23,487 nt of DNA from a virus. The notes beneath the pieces were generated by a model. It did no database searches. It was not told where the DNA came from and worked only from the letters and a program-made list of their open reading frames with translations. The translations under genes and the position numbers were made by a program. Shown here in pieces: positions 13,926-20,207 of the stretch. Each line of letters starts with the position of its first letter. Within the stretch, counting starts at the first letter, position 1. The stretch is taken from positions 1-23,487 of the IMG/VR virus record IMGVR_UViG_3300042868_003893. One strand, 5' to 3'.

Positions 13926-13978
13926 ACATAACAGGTCAATCAAGGCCGACCTGCGGCGGCTTATCTCCGGCGTTGCGA
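13926..13978 (+). other. Candidate integron attC site (attC-2)
   Basis: 53 bases. R'' ACATAAC (13926-13932) and R' GTTGCGA (13972-13978) pair over AAC/GTT. The 5' arm AAGGCCGACC and the 3' arm GGCGGCTT pair with two extrahelical bases in the 5' arm, around a TGC loop. This is the layout and orientation of attC-1, 520 bases away. The R' core departs from GTTRRRY at the sixth and seventh positions, so it is weaker than attC-1. Its 14-mer at 13959-13972 is an exact inverted copy of 13257-13270. Confidence 0.58.
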
Positions 13979-13985
13979 TGCCCAC

Positions 13986-14015
13986 ATCTTAACACACTAT
14001 TTCCCACAATCTCAA
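13986..14015 (-). promoter_or_regulatory. Candidate leftward promoter, copy 2 of the duplicated block
   Basis: On the - strand TTGAGA (14010-14015) and TAAGAT (13986-13991) are 18 bases apart, inside the block repeated at 13211-13256. It would read toward the cassette operon. The -10 is weak. Confidence 0.35.
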
Positions 14016-14036
14016 ACATGGGACAAACCCTTAGAT
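14001..14036. repeat. Duplicated promoter-like block, copy 2
   Basis: 14001-14018 and 14021-14036 match copy 1 at 13211-13228 and 13241-13256. It includes the TAA stop of the gene at 14031-14528. The two copies flank about 750 bases containing all the attC-like hairpins. Confidence 0.75.
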
Positions 14037-14528
14037 TGAAGTGATCTCCACATCATGCGGTTTTCGCTTTCCGACCAGCAGTTCATGCAGGCGTTGCTCG
14101 GTCAGGCGGTGGCAGCGAATCATGGTGCGTGCGGGCAACACATCCAGCAGCGCGGCGTAATCCTCCAACACAGCACGCACGGCATGGATGCCTGCACCAT
14201 CCAGCCGGATCGCGCCCCCGGCCAGGTTTCGCCTGCCTGCCATTGCCATCGCGGTGATCGAATCCATCAGCAGGCCAGAGCTGTCCTCGCACACTTGCAT
14301 GGTCTCGATCAGGGTCTCCATCAGGTTGACCGCATCCGACACCACCCGCCAATCGTCCGTGGTGGGGCTTGGCGCTTTTTCCATGGCGGCCAGCCCCTCG
14401 TACATCCTGGTGAGCTGGTGTCGGCGGTATTCCGGCGGCAGCGGCTCGGTCGGGCTGGCCATCATCTCGTCAAGAATCGTGTAGTGCTTCGGCCTTTGGG
14501 CCGGGCGTTTCTTCCCGGCCTTCTTCAT
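14031..14528 (-). CDS. Conserved phage protein, function unknown
   Basis: 165 residues, helical, with a basic N-terminus ('MKKAGKKRPAQRPKHYTILDEMM') and a body containing 'QLTRMYEGLAAMEKAPSPTTDDWRVVSDAVNLMETLIE' and 'LDGAGIHAVRAVLEDYAALLDVL'. The layout is like small proteins common in Burkholderia prophages and plasmids, whose role is not known. ATG overlaps the upstream stop (ATGA at 14525-14528). Its stop lies in the duplicated promoter-like block, so it is probably the last gene of the upstream transcription unit. Confidence 0.75.
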   Translation of the reverse strand: MKKAGKKRPAQRPKHYTILDEMMASPTEPLPPEYRRHQLTRMYEGLAAMEKAPSPTTDDWRVVSDAVNLMETLIETMQVCEDSSGLLMDSITAMAMAGRRNLAGGAIRLDGAGIHAVRAVLEDYAALLDVLPARTMIRCHRLTEQRLHELLVGKRKPHDVEITSI

Positions 14529-14971
14529 ACAAAACCCCGCAGGTCAGGCGGCTTCCATCCCTCTGGCTTGCCGATCTTTCCGCCTTCCAAAATCACAGGC
14601 TTGCCGTCGATCAGCTTTGCATCGTTGGAGTCCAGCACAGCGCAATCGGCCCCAGGCTTTTCCATCCCGGCCAGGTAGGCCACGCCATTGCCCGTGACCT
14701 CGATGTCGCACAGGGCGTCCAGAGAATTAACTCGTAGGTGTATCGGGATGTAGACAGACTGCTCACGGCGCTTCAATTTTCCAGCGTACCAATCAAGATC
14801 TATCCGCGTGCGCTCCAGCAGCTTTCCGTAGCCCTCAGAGTCGCTTCGCAGCGCCCCCAAGAACTCGCAGAATTCCTCAAGGTGGCAGCCGATCTGCACA
14901 GACAGATCCTCAGCGCCAGGCTCTTTGCCGCAGGCCTTTAACCAGGCCTCGGTGCGTTCGTAGTTCGTCAT
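14525..14971 (-). CDS. MazG-like nucleotide pyrophosphohydrolase-like protein
   Basis: 148 residues from ATG 14971, which overlaps the upstream RHH gene's stop; a longer frame to 15217 is a shadow over that gene. 'SVQIGCHLEEFCEFLGAL' holds an EExxE motif (residues 32-36), and 'NSLDALCDIEVTGNGVAYLAG' follows about 50 residues later, giving the all-alpha NTP-pyrophosphatase layout (EExxE then a second acidic pair). The C-terminus 'VLDSNDAKLIDGKPVILEGGKIGKPEGWKPPDLRGFV' is typical of phage members, where a substrate-reading loop is common. Known activity: hydrolysis of (d)NTPs to monophosphates. The second motif is DALCD rather than ExxD, so activity is probable, not certain. Confidence 0.72.
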   Translation of the reverse strand: MTNYERTEAWLKACGKEPGAEDLSVQIGCHLEEFCEFLGALRSDSEGYGKLLERTRIDLDWYAGKLKRREQSVYIPIHLRVNSLDALCDIEVTGNGVAYLAGMEKPGADCAVLDSNDAKLIDGKPVILEGGKIGKPEGWKPPDLRGFV

Positions 14972-15132
14972 GCTTTCACCTTTTCTTGGCGTTCCAGTTC
15001 CAACTTGATGCAGTGCAGGATCTGCGCGGCCAGCGTACGGGTGTTCTCCTCGGCCATCTTCCGCAGCTCGATCTCCACATCCGCAGGCAGCCGCAACGTC
15101 ATGTAGCGGTCTTTGATCTTGTCGGTCGGCAT
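14968..15132 (-). CDS. Arc-type ribbon-helix-helix DNA-binding protein
   Basis: 54 residues. 'RYMTLRLPADVEIELRKMAEENTRTLAAQILHCIKLELERQEKVKA' is a clear RHH pattern: a beta strand MTLRLP, then two helices as in Arc/Mnt. ATG 15132 overlaps the upstream stop as TGATG and the stop overlaps the MazG-like start as ATGA. A likely dimeric transcription regulator; the target is unknown. The palindromic and repeated sites elsewhere in this early region are candidates. Confidence 0.8.
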   Translation of the reverse strand: MPTDKIKDRYMTLRLPADVEIELRKMAEENTRTLAAQILHCIKLELERQEKVKA

Positions 15133-15371
15133 CAGTCAGTCCCTCCAGCGTTGGCGATCGTCTCCTCGAACATGTCCATAGTCGCACCAGCGCCAGCCAG
15201 CTCGATGGCCGTGCCACCAGTGAGCAAGCTCACCAGATCATCCTGGCCAGCCACCTCGATGTCGAAACGGGTCTGGGCGGCGTACTTGATCGCCTGCGCC
15301 TGGTTGCTTGCGCGAATCAGGCGGTGCTTGTTGGTCTCAATGTCGGTGACGACATAAATGCGAGTGCTCAT
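15132..15371 (-). CDS. Small conserved phage protein, function unknown
   Basis: 79 residues. 'MSTRIYVVTDIETNKHRLIRASNQAQAIKYAAQTRFDIEVAGQDDLVSLLTGGTAIELAGA' has a beta-alpha start with a repeated pattern ('RLIRA.N.AQAI.Y', 'VA.QDDLVSLL..G') that I recognise in small phage proteins, with no assigned function. ATG overlaps the VRR-NUC gene stop (15368-15371, ATGA). Confidence 0.75.
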   Translation of the reverse strand: MSTRIYVVTDIETNKHRLIRASNQAQAIKYAAQTRFDIEVAGQDDLVSLLTGGTAIELAGAGATMDMFEETIANAGGTD

Positions 15372-15742
15372 AAATTGTCCTTGTGTTGGTTGAAAAAGGC
15401 CTGAAGTTTGCCCTTGGCATCATCAGCACCTTTTCCCACTATACAACAGAATCTCACACTTTCAAGATAGGCAATCCAGTCTTTCTGTTCGGCACTCAGG
15501 CTGCCACCCTTGGTGCGCTTCATTTCCACCCAAAGCCCCCAAGCAGGGATGAATAGATCAGGAACGCCAGAGGACACACCTTCGGCCTTCAAGCGGCCAG
15601 CGGTGGCCGGACTGCGATGGCCTCCATTGGGGATCGCAAAAATGCGCACGCCTGGCCAAGTCTGGCGAAACCAGCGCACCAGCTCGCGCTGCTCCTCATG
15701 CTCGGTTGGTATGCGGTCGGTAGTCAAAAAGGCACCTCGCAT
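15368..15742 (-). CDS. VRR-NUC domain endonuclease
   Basis: 124 residues from ATG 15742. 'HEEQRELVRWFRQTWPGVRIFAIPNGGHRSPATAGRLKAEGVSSGVPDLFIPAWGLWVEMKRTKGGSLSAEQKDWIAYL' is the phage VRR-NUC pattern: Glu near 17, Asp62 of PDL and Glu73-x-Lys75 form the PD-(D/E)XK active site. Phage members cut branched or structured DNA, fitting a recombination or replication role. Start choice is uncertain: a GTG at 15748, and a TTG at 15727 that overlaps the upstream TGA and follows GAGGTG, are alternatives. Confidence 0.88.
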   Translation of the reverse strand: MRGAFLTTDRIPTEHEEQRELVRWFRQTWPGVRIFAIPNGGHRSPATAGRLKAEGVSSGVPDLFIPAWGLWVEMKRTKGGSLSAEQKDWIAYLESVRFCCIVGKGADDAKGKLQAFFNQHKDNL

Positions 15743-15918
15743 TCCCACTTAGGACAGGCATCCACCTCGGCAGCAAACTCAGCTGGCGGTGTCATGAAGA
15801 ACTCGGTGCACAGGCCATCGTTGCCGTACATCTCGCAGGTGTGGCAGCACTTCGGTGGGCCAGCTTTGACCCACTCGCGCCACTGGATCAGAAATTCAGG
15901 TTCTTGGGGTCTGGTCAT
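15724..15918 (-). CDS. Small Cys-rich phage protein with acidic -PF tail
   Basis: 64 residues. 'GPPKCCHTCEMYGNDGLCTEFFMTPPAEFAAEVDACPKWECEVPF' contains C-x2-C, then Cys37, Cys55 and Cys60, which probably forms a zinc-stabilised fold. I recognise this family from phage early regions. The C-terminus E-C-E-V-P-F resembles the acidic DIPF tail of SSB. Coupled to both neighbours by overlaps. Function unknown. Confidence 0.75.
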   Translation of the reverse strand: MTRPQEPEFLIQWREWVKAGPPKCCHTCEMYGNDGLCTEFFMTPPAEFAAEVDACPKWECEVPF

Positions 15919-16361
15919 TGCTTTGCCTCTAAAACTTCAGTTGCACCGCCTGTGTTGTTGTCAAACATCGACGCGATCTCCACAGCCTCTTTTGCGCTTT
16001 TTCCAAGATGCATTGCAGTCAAAGCGAAATCTCTCCCAGAACCACATGCGTGATAAATCCTGCTGCATGGAACTATCAACCCGCCCATATGTTTATAAAC
16101 ACCACCAAATCGTGGGGCAATCAAAATTGAAGGGTCATTTTTTTCCTTGTCGTACATCGGGTATCCAAACTTCAGCACATCATCAAAATGCATGTGCTCA
16201 ACTTCTTTCCACCATTGGAGAATTTGAGATCGTTCACCTGCGCCTCCTGCGACAAAGTCTTTCCCCTTCATCAATTTTGAGACGTAATCTTTGAGGCCCC
16301 AGTTATCTACTGCAAGCATGTCTGCTGCAAGAGTTTTCCCGTCAAATGCAATAGTTGTCAT
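15915..16361 (-). CDS. Proteasome beta/HslV-like Ntn hydrolase
   Basis: 148 residues. 'MTTIAFDGKTLAADMLAVDNWGLKDYVSKLMKG' is the proteasome-beta-like start, with a Thr at position 2 that would be exposed as the nucleophile after Met removal. 'VAGGAGERSQI', 'ACGSGRDFALTAMHLGKSAKEAVEIASMFDNNTGGATEVLE' match the GSG..A..A and activity-loop regions of the fold. GGAGG lies just upstream (inside the zinc-ribbon gene). Related proteins occur in phages, where their substrate is unknown. No partner unfoldase gene is visible in the window. Confidence 0.8.
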   Translation of the reverse strand: MTTIAFDGKTLAADMLAVDNWGLKDYVSKLMKGKDFVAGGAGERSQILQWWKEVEHMHFDDVLKFGYPMYDKEKNDPSILIAPRFGGVYKHMGGLIVPCSRIYHACGSGRDFALTAMHLGKSAKEAVEIASMFDNNTGGATEVLEAKQ

Positions 16362-16450
16362 TTGCTTTCACCTCCAAATTCACCAAGACATTTTTTGCAG
16401 ACAATCAGTCCGCGCATGGCTCTGCGGTATCCGCAATGTTCACACATCAT
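16358..16450 (-). CDS. 30-residue zinc-ribbon microprotein
   Basis: 'MMCEHCGYRRAMRGLIVCKKCLGEFGGESK' contains two CxxC knuckles (CEHC and CKKC), a complete single zinc ribbon. ATG 16450 follows AAGGAG and overlaps the stop of the sigma-like gene (ATGA); its own TGA overlaps the next ATG. Its codons GGA GGT near the end also form the ribosome binding site of the Ntn hydrolase gene. Size and position argue for a real gene; the role is unknown. Confidence 0.65.
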   Translation of the reverse strand: MMCEHCGYRRAMRGLIVCKKCLGEFGGESK

Positions 16451-16869
16451 CTCTTTCTCCTTTGTTCATGCTTCCACCAAAAATAAGACATCACCCTTGC
16501 ATCCAACTCCCACGCAGGCACATCGGTCAGCACCTTTTGATGCGTGCGAAAACGCCTGAGCGCCTTCTCAAGTATCTGCCGCACACGCTCTTGCGTGCGC
16601 CCCATCTCAACGCCTGCCTCGCGCAGCGTGCAGTTGTCCAGCACGCACAATGCAATGGCCTGTTTCTCGGCCTCAGTCAACGGTGTGACCTCGACCAGCC
16701 TTCTGGCAAAGTCCTGCGCCAGCACAAGCTCGGGGTCGGTGGCGGTCGGCCAGTAGGTGTCCACAGCCTCGCAAGGCTCCGGCTCCACGTCCCGGCTGTA
16801 CCAGATCGCCTTGACCTCGGCAGGCAGCTTGGCCACGCCTAGCTTGCCGTAGTGCTGGCCCCTGCTCAC
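16447..16869 (-). CDS. Sigma-70 region 4-like transcription regulator
   Basis: 140 residues from GTG 16869 (overlaps the helicase stop as GTGA). Residues about 50-110, 'LAQDFARRLVEVTPLTEAEKQAIALCVLDNCTLREAGVEMGRTQERVRQILEKALRRFR', match sigma region 4.1-4.2, with the HTH 'TLREAGVEMGRTQERVRQILEKALRRF' close to the RpoD recognition helix. Regions 2 and 3 are absent, so it cannot be a full sigma factor. It may bind -35-like DNA or the beta flap to redirect host RNA polymerase, for example for late expression. Start and coupling are well supported. Confidence 0.82.
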   Translation of the reverse strand: MSRGQHYGKLGVAKLPAEVKAIWYSRDVEPEPCEAVDTYWPTATDPELVLAQDFARRLVEVTPLTEAEKQAIALCVLDNCTLREAGVEMGRTQERVRQILEKALRRFRTHQKVLTDVPAWELDARVMSYFWWKHEQRRKR

Positions 16870-18476
16870 GCCCAGCTCCGCTTGATCACCCGGTGAAACT
16901 TCCCGTCCATGCGGTACTCGATCGTCTTGGGGGGCGCTGAGTTGCTCATCTGCACCGACAGGTAGTCCAGCCCCTGCTCGCCTTCCAAGTTGGCTGCCTC
17001 GGCCAGATTAGCGCCCGATGAGTTGGCCATCTTGAACAACTGCTGCATGGCCCTCTGTCCTGCATACCCATCGTGCAAGACCGGCAAATACTCTGTGATC
17101 GGCTTGTCCGACAGACTGCCGTAATAGGTGCAGGCCAGCATCATCTTGCCGCTGGCGCGGCTCGTATGCTCACGCCAGGCCCAGCTGCTCACCTCCAGCT
17201 CCTTGCCCTCCAGCCCCATGATGTCGTCATTGCGCAACACCATCGCCTTCTTGACAGGCTCTGGGAATTGCTCACCGCACGATGGGCAGGTCATCACCGA
17301 GATGTGCACCAACTCCCCACAGTGGTCGCACACCTTCACTGGCGCTTCGCCCTCACCATCGCTGCTCGACTTCTTCGGCGGCTGCACATTGGTGATCGGG
17401 CCATGAGTCTCCACCACGCCAGCAAAGTCCAACACCAGACAGTCGGCCTTGCCAGCGTGCGGCCTCATGCCTCGCACGGCCATTTGCAGGTAAAGCCCTG
17501 GAGACATCGTGGACCGCAAGAATGCAATGCAGTCCAGCGCAGGAAAGTCGTAACCAGTGGTCAAAATCCCTACGTTGCACAGTGCGCGCAACTTGCCAGA
17601 TTCAAAGTCGGCCAGCTTGCGCTCTCGCTCCGCTTTGCTGTGCGTTGCGTCCAGGGCTTCAGCAGCAATGCCAGCAGCACGCAGGCACTCAGCCACGGCC
17701 TCAGAGTGCGCAACACCAGAGCAGAAAATCAACCAGTGCTTGCGACTGATTGCCTTTTCAATGATCTCCTGCACCACGGCCTGGTTGTGGTCATCGGTGT
17801 TGAACTTGGCCTCCATCTCGGATGCGATGTATTCGCCCTGGCGCTTGTGCAATCCATCGGTGTCCAGCTTGTGCTTGGTAATTTTTGAACGCAGTGGCAC
17901 AAGGTGAGTTTTGAACACCAATTCCTCGATGCTTACCGGCTCCAAAATCTCGGAAAAGATCGCGGTCGGCCCTTCGGTTATCAGACCCTGCCCAAGACGA
18001 TACGGACTGGCGCTCAGGCCCACGATCCGCATGGCTGGGTTGATCTCCAACAGGTCGGCAATCAGCTTGCGGTAAATGCCACTCTCAGCAGTTGAGACAG
18101 CGTGCACCTCGTCGATGATGCACAGATCAATGTGTCCGATCTCCTTGGCACGTTTGGCCACAGAGCCAATGCCAGCGTATGTGATCGGCTCCCCAAGATC
18201 GCGCCTGCCTACGCTGGCGCTGTAAATGCCAAGCGGCGCACCTGGCCACAGCTTGCGCAGCTTGTCGGCGTTTTGCAAAATCAGTTCTTTGGAATGCACC
18301 AGCATCAAGATGCGCGTGTCCGGCCAGTTTTGCAGCGCATCCTTTGCCAGTGATGCGATCACCACAGACTTTCCAGACCCGCCCGGCATGTTCAGCACTG
18401 GATGGCCGGTCGCGTTCTTTTCAAACCACGCATAAAGCATGTCCAGTGCGCGTGTTTGATATTCACGCAGTTGCAT
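16866..18476 (-). CDS. SF2 DEAD/DEAH-type DNA helicase with zinc motif
   Basis: 536 residues. The N-terminus 'MQLREYQTRALDMLYAWF' is the Q-motif-like start of type III restriction/RadD-like helicases. Walker A MPGGSGKS is at 30-37, DEVH at 122-125, motif III 'GLSASPYR' near 153 and motif VI 'QMAVRGMRP' near 332. A CDHCG...CPSCG zinc motif follows at about 380-400, then a C-terminal domain. Likely ATP-dependent translocase in phage replication or recombination. ATG overlaps the HNH gene's stop as TGATG and its ribosome binding site (GGGGAG) lies in the HNH gene's last codons. Confidence 0.92.
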   Translation of the reverse strand: MQLREYQTRALDMLYAWFEKNATGHPVLNMPGGSGKSVVIASLAKDALQNWPDTRILMLVHSKELILQNADKLRKLWPGAPLGIYSASVGRRDLGEPITYAGIGSVAKRAKEIGHIDLCIIDEVHAVSTAESGIYRKLIADLLEINPAMRIVGLSASPYRLGQGLITEGPTAIFSEILEPVSIEELVFKTHLVPLRSKITKHKLDTDGLHKRQGEYIASEMEAKFNTDDHNQAVVQEIIEKAISRKHWLIFCSGVAHSEAVAECLRAAGIAAEALDATHSKAERERKLADFESGKLRALCNVGILTTGYDFPALDCIAFLRSTMSPGLYLQMAVRGMRPHAGKADCLVLDFAGVVETHGPITNVQPPKKSSSDGEGEAPVKVCDHCGELVHISVMTCPSCGEQFPEPVKKAMVLRNDDIMGLEGKELEVSSWAWREHTSRASGKMMLACTYYGSLSDKPITEYLPVLHDGYAGQRAMQQLFKMANSSGANLAEAANLEGEQGLDYLSVQMSNSAPPKTIEYRMDGKFHRVIKRSWA

Positions 18477-19051
18477 CAGTAACTCTCCCCACTTTTAATC
18501 CGGCCAATAGTTGTTGCACTCACGCCAAACATGGCTGCAAGTTTTTGATGGGATATGTCCATATTTCTGATCTGGTCTGCTTGTTGATTGGTCAGCTTTG
18601 CCAACCCTTTTTTGTTTTCACCACGGCCAGTAAATGAGCGTTTTTTCTGCACCATGTCTTGCATGTTGTCGTGATGCGTTCCAACAAAAAGATGATCTGG
18701 ATTCACGCACAGCGGCGTGTCGCATTTATGGCAAACGTACATGCCTTTCGGTATCGCACCATGCACAAGCTCAAATGAAAATCTGTGCGCGCCAATTGAC
18801 TTTCGGTCATCAGTCCAATGCCTTGGATATGCCACGCCTTTGCTGTTTGGCCTTGTTCCACCAGTCCACATCCAGCATCCAGATTCGTCAATCTCATACT
18901 TTTGATGAAATCGCTCAATGGCATTTCCATCATCGACTTTTCGACTGCCGTGGTCGTTGACATCTCCACGCTTGAGCAGCCTTCTGTAATGCTTGTCACA
19001 GTATCCTTTTGATACAGAATTACGCTCACATCCATCAAATGCACATTGCAT
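18476..19051 (-). CDS. HNH homing-type endonuclease (free-standing)
   Basis: 191 residues. An N-terminal Cys/His cluster ('CAFDGCERNSVSKGYCDKHYRR', residues 3-24), the HNH core 'GAHRFSFELVHGAIPKGMYVCHKCDTPLCVNPDHLFVGTHHDNMQDM' (about 85-132) and a C-terminal HTH ('KLTNQQADQIRNMDISHQKLAAMFGVSATTIGRIKSG'). This is the usual design of phage mobile HNH nucleases that cut a cognate site and spread by repair. AAGGAG precedes ATG 19051. It interrupts the usual ATGA-coupled operon between the Cas4-like and helicase genes, next to a leftover helicase 5' end. Confidence 0.9.
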   Translation of the reverse strand: MQCAFDGCERNSVSKGYCDKHYRRLLKRGDVNDHGSRKVDDGNAIERFHQKYEIDESGCWMWTGGTRPNSKGVAYPRHWTDDRKSIGAHRFSFELVHGAIPKGMYVCHKCDTPLCVNPDHLFVGTHHDNMQDMVQKKRSFTGRGENKKGLAKLTNQQADQIRNMDISHQKLAAMFGVSATTIGRIKSGESY

Positions 19052-19154
19052 GTCGTTCTCCTTGTGTCAGTGAGTCCATTTTATAGGAATGACAGACACA
19101 ATGCAACCAGGCATACAGCTGGTCGATGGTGCGCTGTTGGTACTCTCTCAGCAT
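19035..19154 (-). pseudogene. Duplicate 5' end of the helicase gene, cut off before the HNH gene
   Basis: A 39-codon frame from ATG 19154 begins 'MLREYQQRTIDQLYAWL', matching the helicase N-terminus 'MQLREYQTRALDMLYAWF' over 16 residues, but with many synonymous base differences. It overlaps the Cas4-like stop as TGATG, which is exactly how the intact helicase start overlaps the HNH stop. After the Trp codon (19107-19109) similarity ends and the frame runs into the HNH leader. Confidence 0.8.
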
Positions 19155-20185
19155 CAACCCACCACCCTTCCACCAAACTGCTTGCGCATATCGTGCAGCT
19201 GTGTCCAGCCCTTGTCTGCACAGGCAGCAGCATTGGCCAACAGCTCACGCGAACTGAACACGCCCTCGATCTCAGGATCGCCATTGGCCACATTCGTGCC
19301 ATTGATCTCATAAACCGCGGTGTAATCGTCCGGCCCATCCTTACGCTGCCACGGCACCAGATCAGGGTGCAGCACATGGCCATCGCAACCTGTACGCTGG
19401 GCACCGACCGGGATCACGTCATCCCACTTGGCACAGTGCCAGGTAGAGTCCGACAAAGGGGTTGCCATTGCACAGGTGCGGCAGTTCACATGCTCAGTGG
19501 TTTTGGTGTAGGCGCAGAACTGCGACGCATCACAGAACTTGCACTGATACCAGGTCGCAGGGTCAGCACTGATCGGCTCCGGCATCCGGTCACTCAGAGC
19601 AATGCGCTGGCCTCGCGCAATCGCAGGCAGCGCCACATCTTTGTCGAACTTCACACGCTCGGTGTGAATCCGGTCATCATCCTTGCACACGGCCAGATAC
19701 AAGGCACGGTCCAGGCCAGTCCCGGCCATGTAGACCTGCATCTGCACAAAATGCTCAGGCTTCGACTTCTCCACGCCATCCTTCACCAGCGCATCAAAGG
19801 ATTTTTTGGAGTGCGTCTTGAACTCGGCCACATGCTTGGTCTTGGGGGCATCAGGCACGCCAGAGTCGATGATCGCGTCCAGAGATCCAGACACATGGCT
19901 GCCAAAGTCAACCCGGTGTTGGCTCGACACTTTGCGCACATCCATGCCGATCGCACGCAGGTCGCTGATGATCGTGGCTTCTTCATTCTGCCCACGGCGG
20001 AACAGTCGCAGGATTCGGCCAGGGAAGCTCGGCTGCACAGCCCAGCGGAACGACAACCACAGCCAACGGTCGCAAGGGTGGCCCAGGACACTGGCCCCCA
20101 TGTGAGGGCGAGGCTCCTCCTTCTTGGCCTCATGCGCTTTGTCAATCAAGGCCTGGATGGTATGCTCTGACTCGGGAATCTTCAT
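19154..20185 (-). CDS. PD-(D/E)XK nuclease, Cas4/RecB-like
   Basis: 343 residues from ATG 20185, chosen for the AAGGAG before it; an in-frame upstream start at 20233 lacks one. Active-site residues: Asp103 ('GSLDAIID'), Glu121-x-Lys123 ('VAEFKTH') and 'QMQVYM' (148-153, RecB-type Q..xxY). Cys38 plus C-x2-C-x5-C ('CKFCDASQFC', about 215) match a Cas4/AddB-type Fe-S cluster, and further cysteines ('CRTCAMA', 'HCAKW', 'TGCDG') follow. Likely a resecting exonuclease acting with the Sak4-like ATPase and DUF669 protein nearby in recombination-dependent replication. Confidence 0.85.
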   Translation of the reverse strand: MKIPESEHTIQALIDKAHEAKKEEPRPHMGASVLGHPCDRWLWLSFRWAVQPSFPGRILRLFRRGQNEEATIISDLRAIGMDVRKVSSQHRVDFGSHVSGSLDAIIDSGVPDAPKTKHVAEFKTHSKKSFDALVKDGVEKSKPEHFVQMQVYMAGTGLDRALYLAVCKDDDRIHTERVKFDKDVALPAIARGQRIALSDRMPEPISADPATWYQCKFCDASQFCAYTKTTEHVNCRTCAMATPLSDSTWHCAKWDDVIPVGAQRTGCDGHVLHPDLVPWQRKDGPDDYTAVYEINGTNVANGDPEIEGVFSSRELLANAAACADKGWTQLHDMRKQFGGRVVG

Positions 20186-20207
20186 GTTGTCTCTCCTTTG
20201 AGAATTT

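Larger units (their letters stand above)
13453..13972. mobile_element. Candidate 520-bp integron-type gene cassette carrying an inverted two-gene operon
   Basis: The segment runs from the expected crossover in attC-1 to the expected crossover in attC-2, both in + orientation. It contains two overlapping genes on the - strand, their own promoter (13873-13900), two operator-like repeats and the attC-2 hairpin. Cassettes with reversed, self-promoted small operons (for example toxin-antitoxin type) are known in chromosomal integrons. No integrase or attI is in the window. The attC assignment is by eye. Confidence 0.5.

Noticed and set aside
13257-13972. 14-bp inverted repeats as ends of an insertion sequence
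   Set aside because: There is no transposase between them and no matching target-site duplication right outside the repeats; the attC hairpin explanation accounts for the repeats better.
14055-14678. 207-residue + strand frame
   Set aside because: Antisense of two coupled genes; no ribosome binding site.
15430-15460. Third copy of the 'aatctcacac' promoter-like block
   Set aside because: Only about ten bases match and they lie in the coding part of the VRR-NUC gene.
17073-17888. 271-residue + strand frame
   Set aside because: Antisense of the helicase, which has all SF2 motifs.
19046-20170. 374-residue + strand frame
   Set aside because: Shadow of the Cas4-like nuclease; low-complexity His/Arg-rich translation and no recognisable domain.
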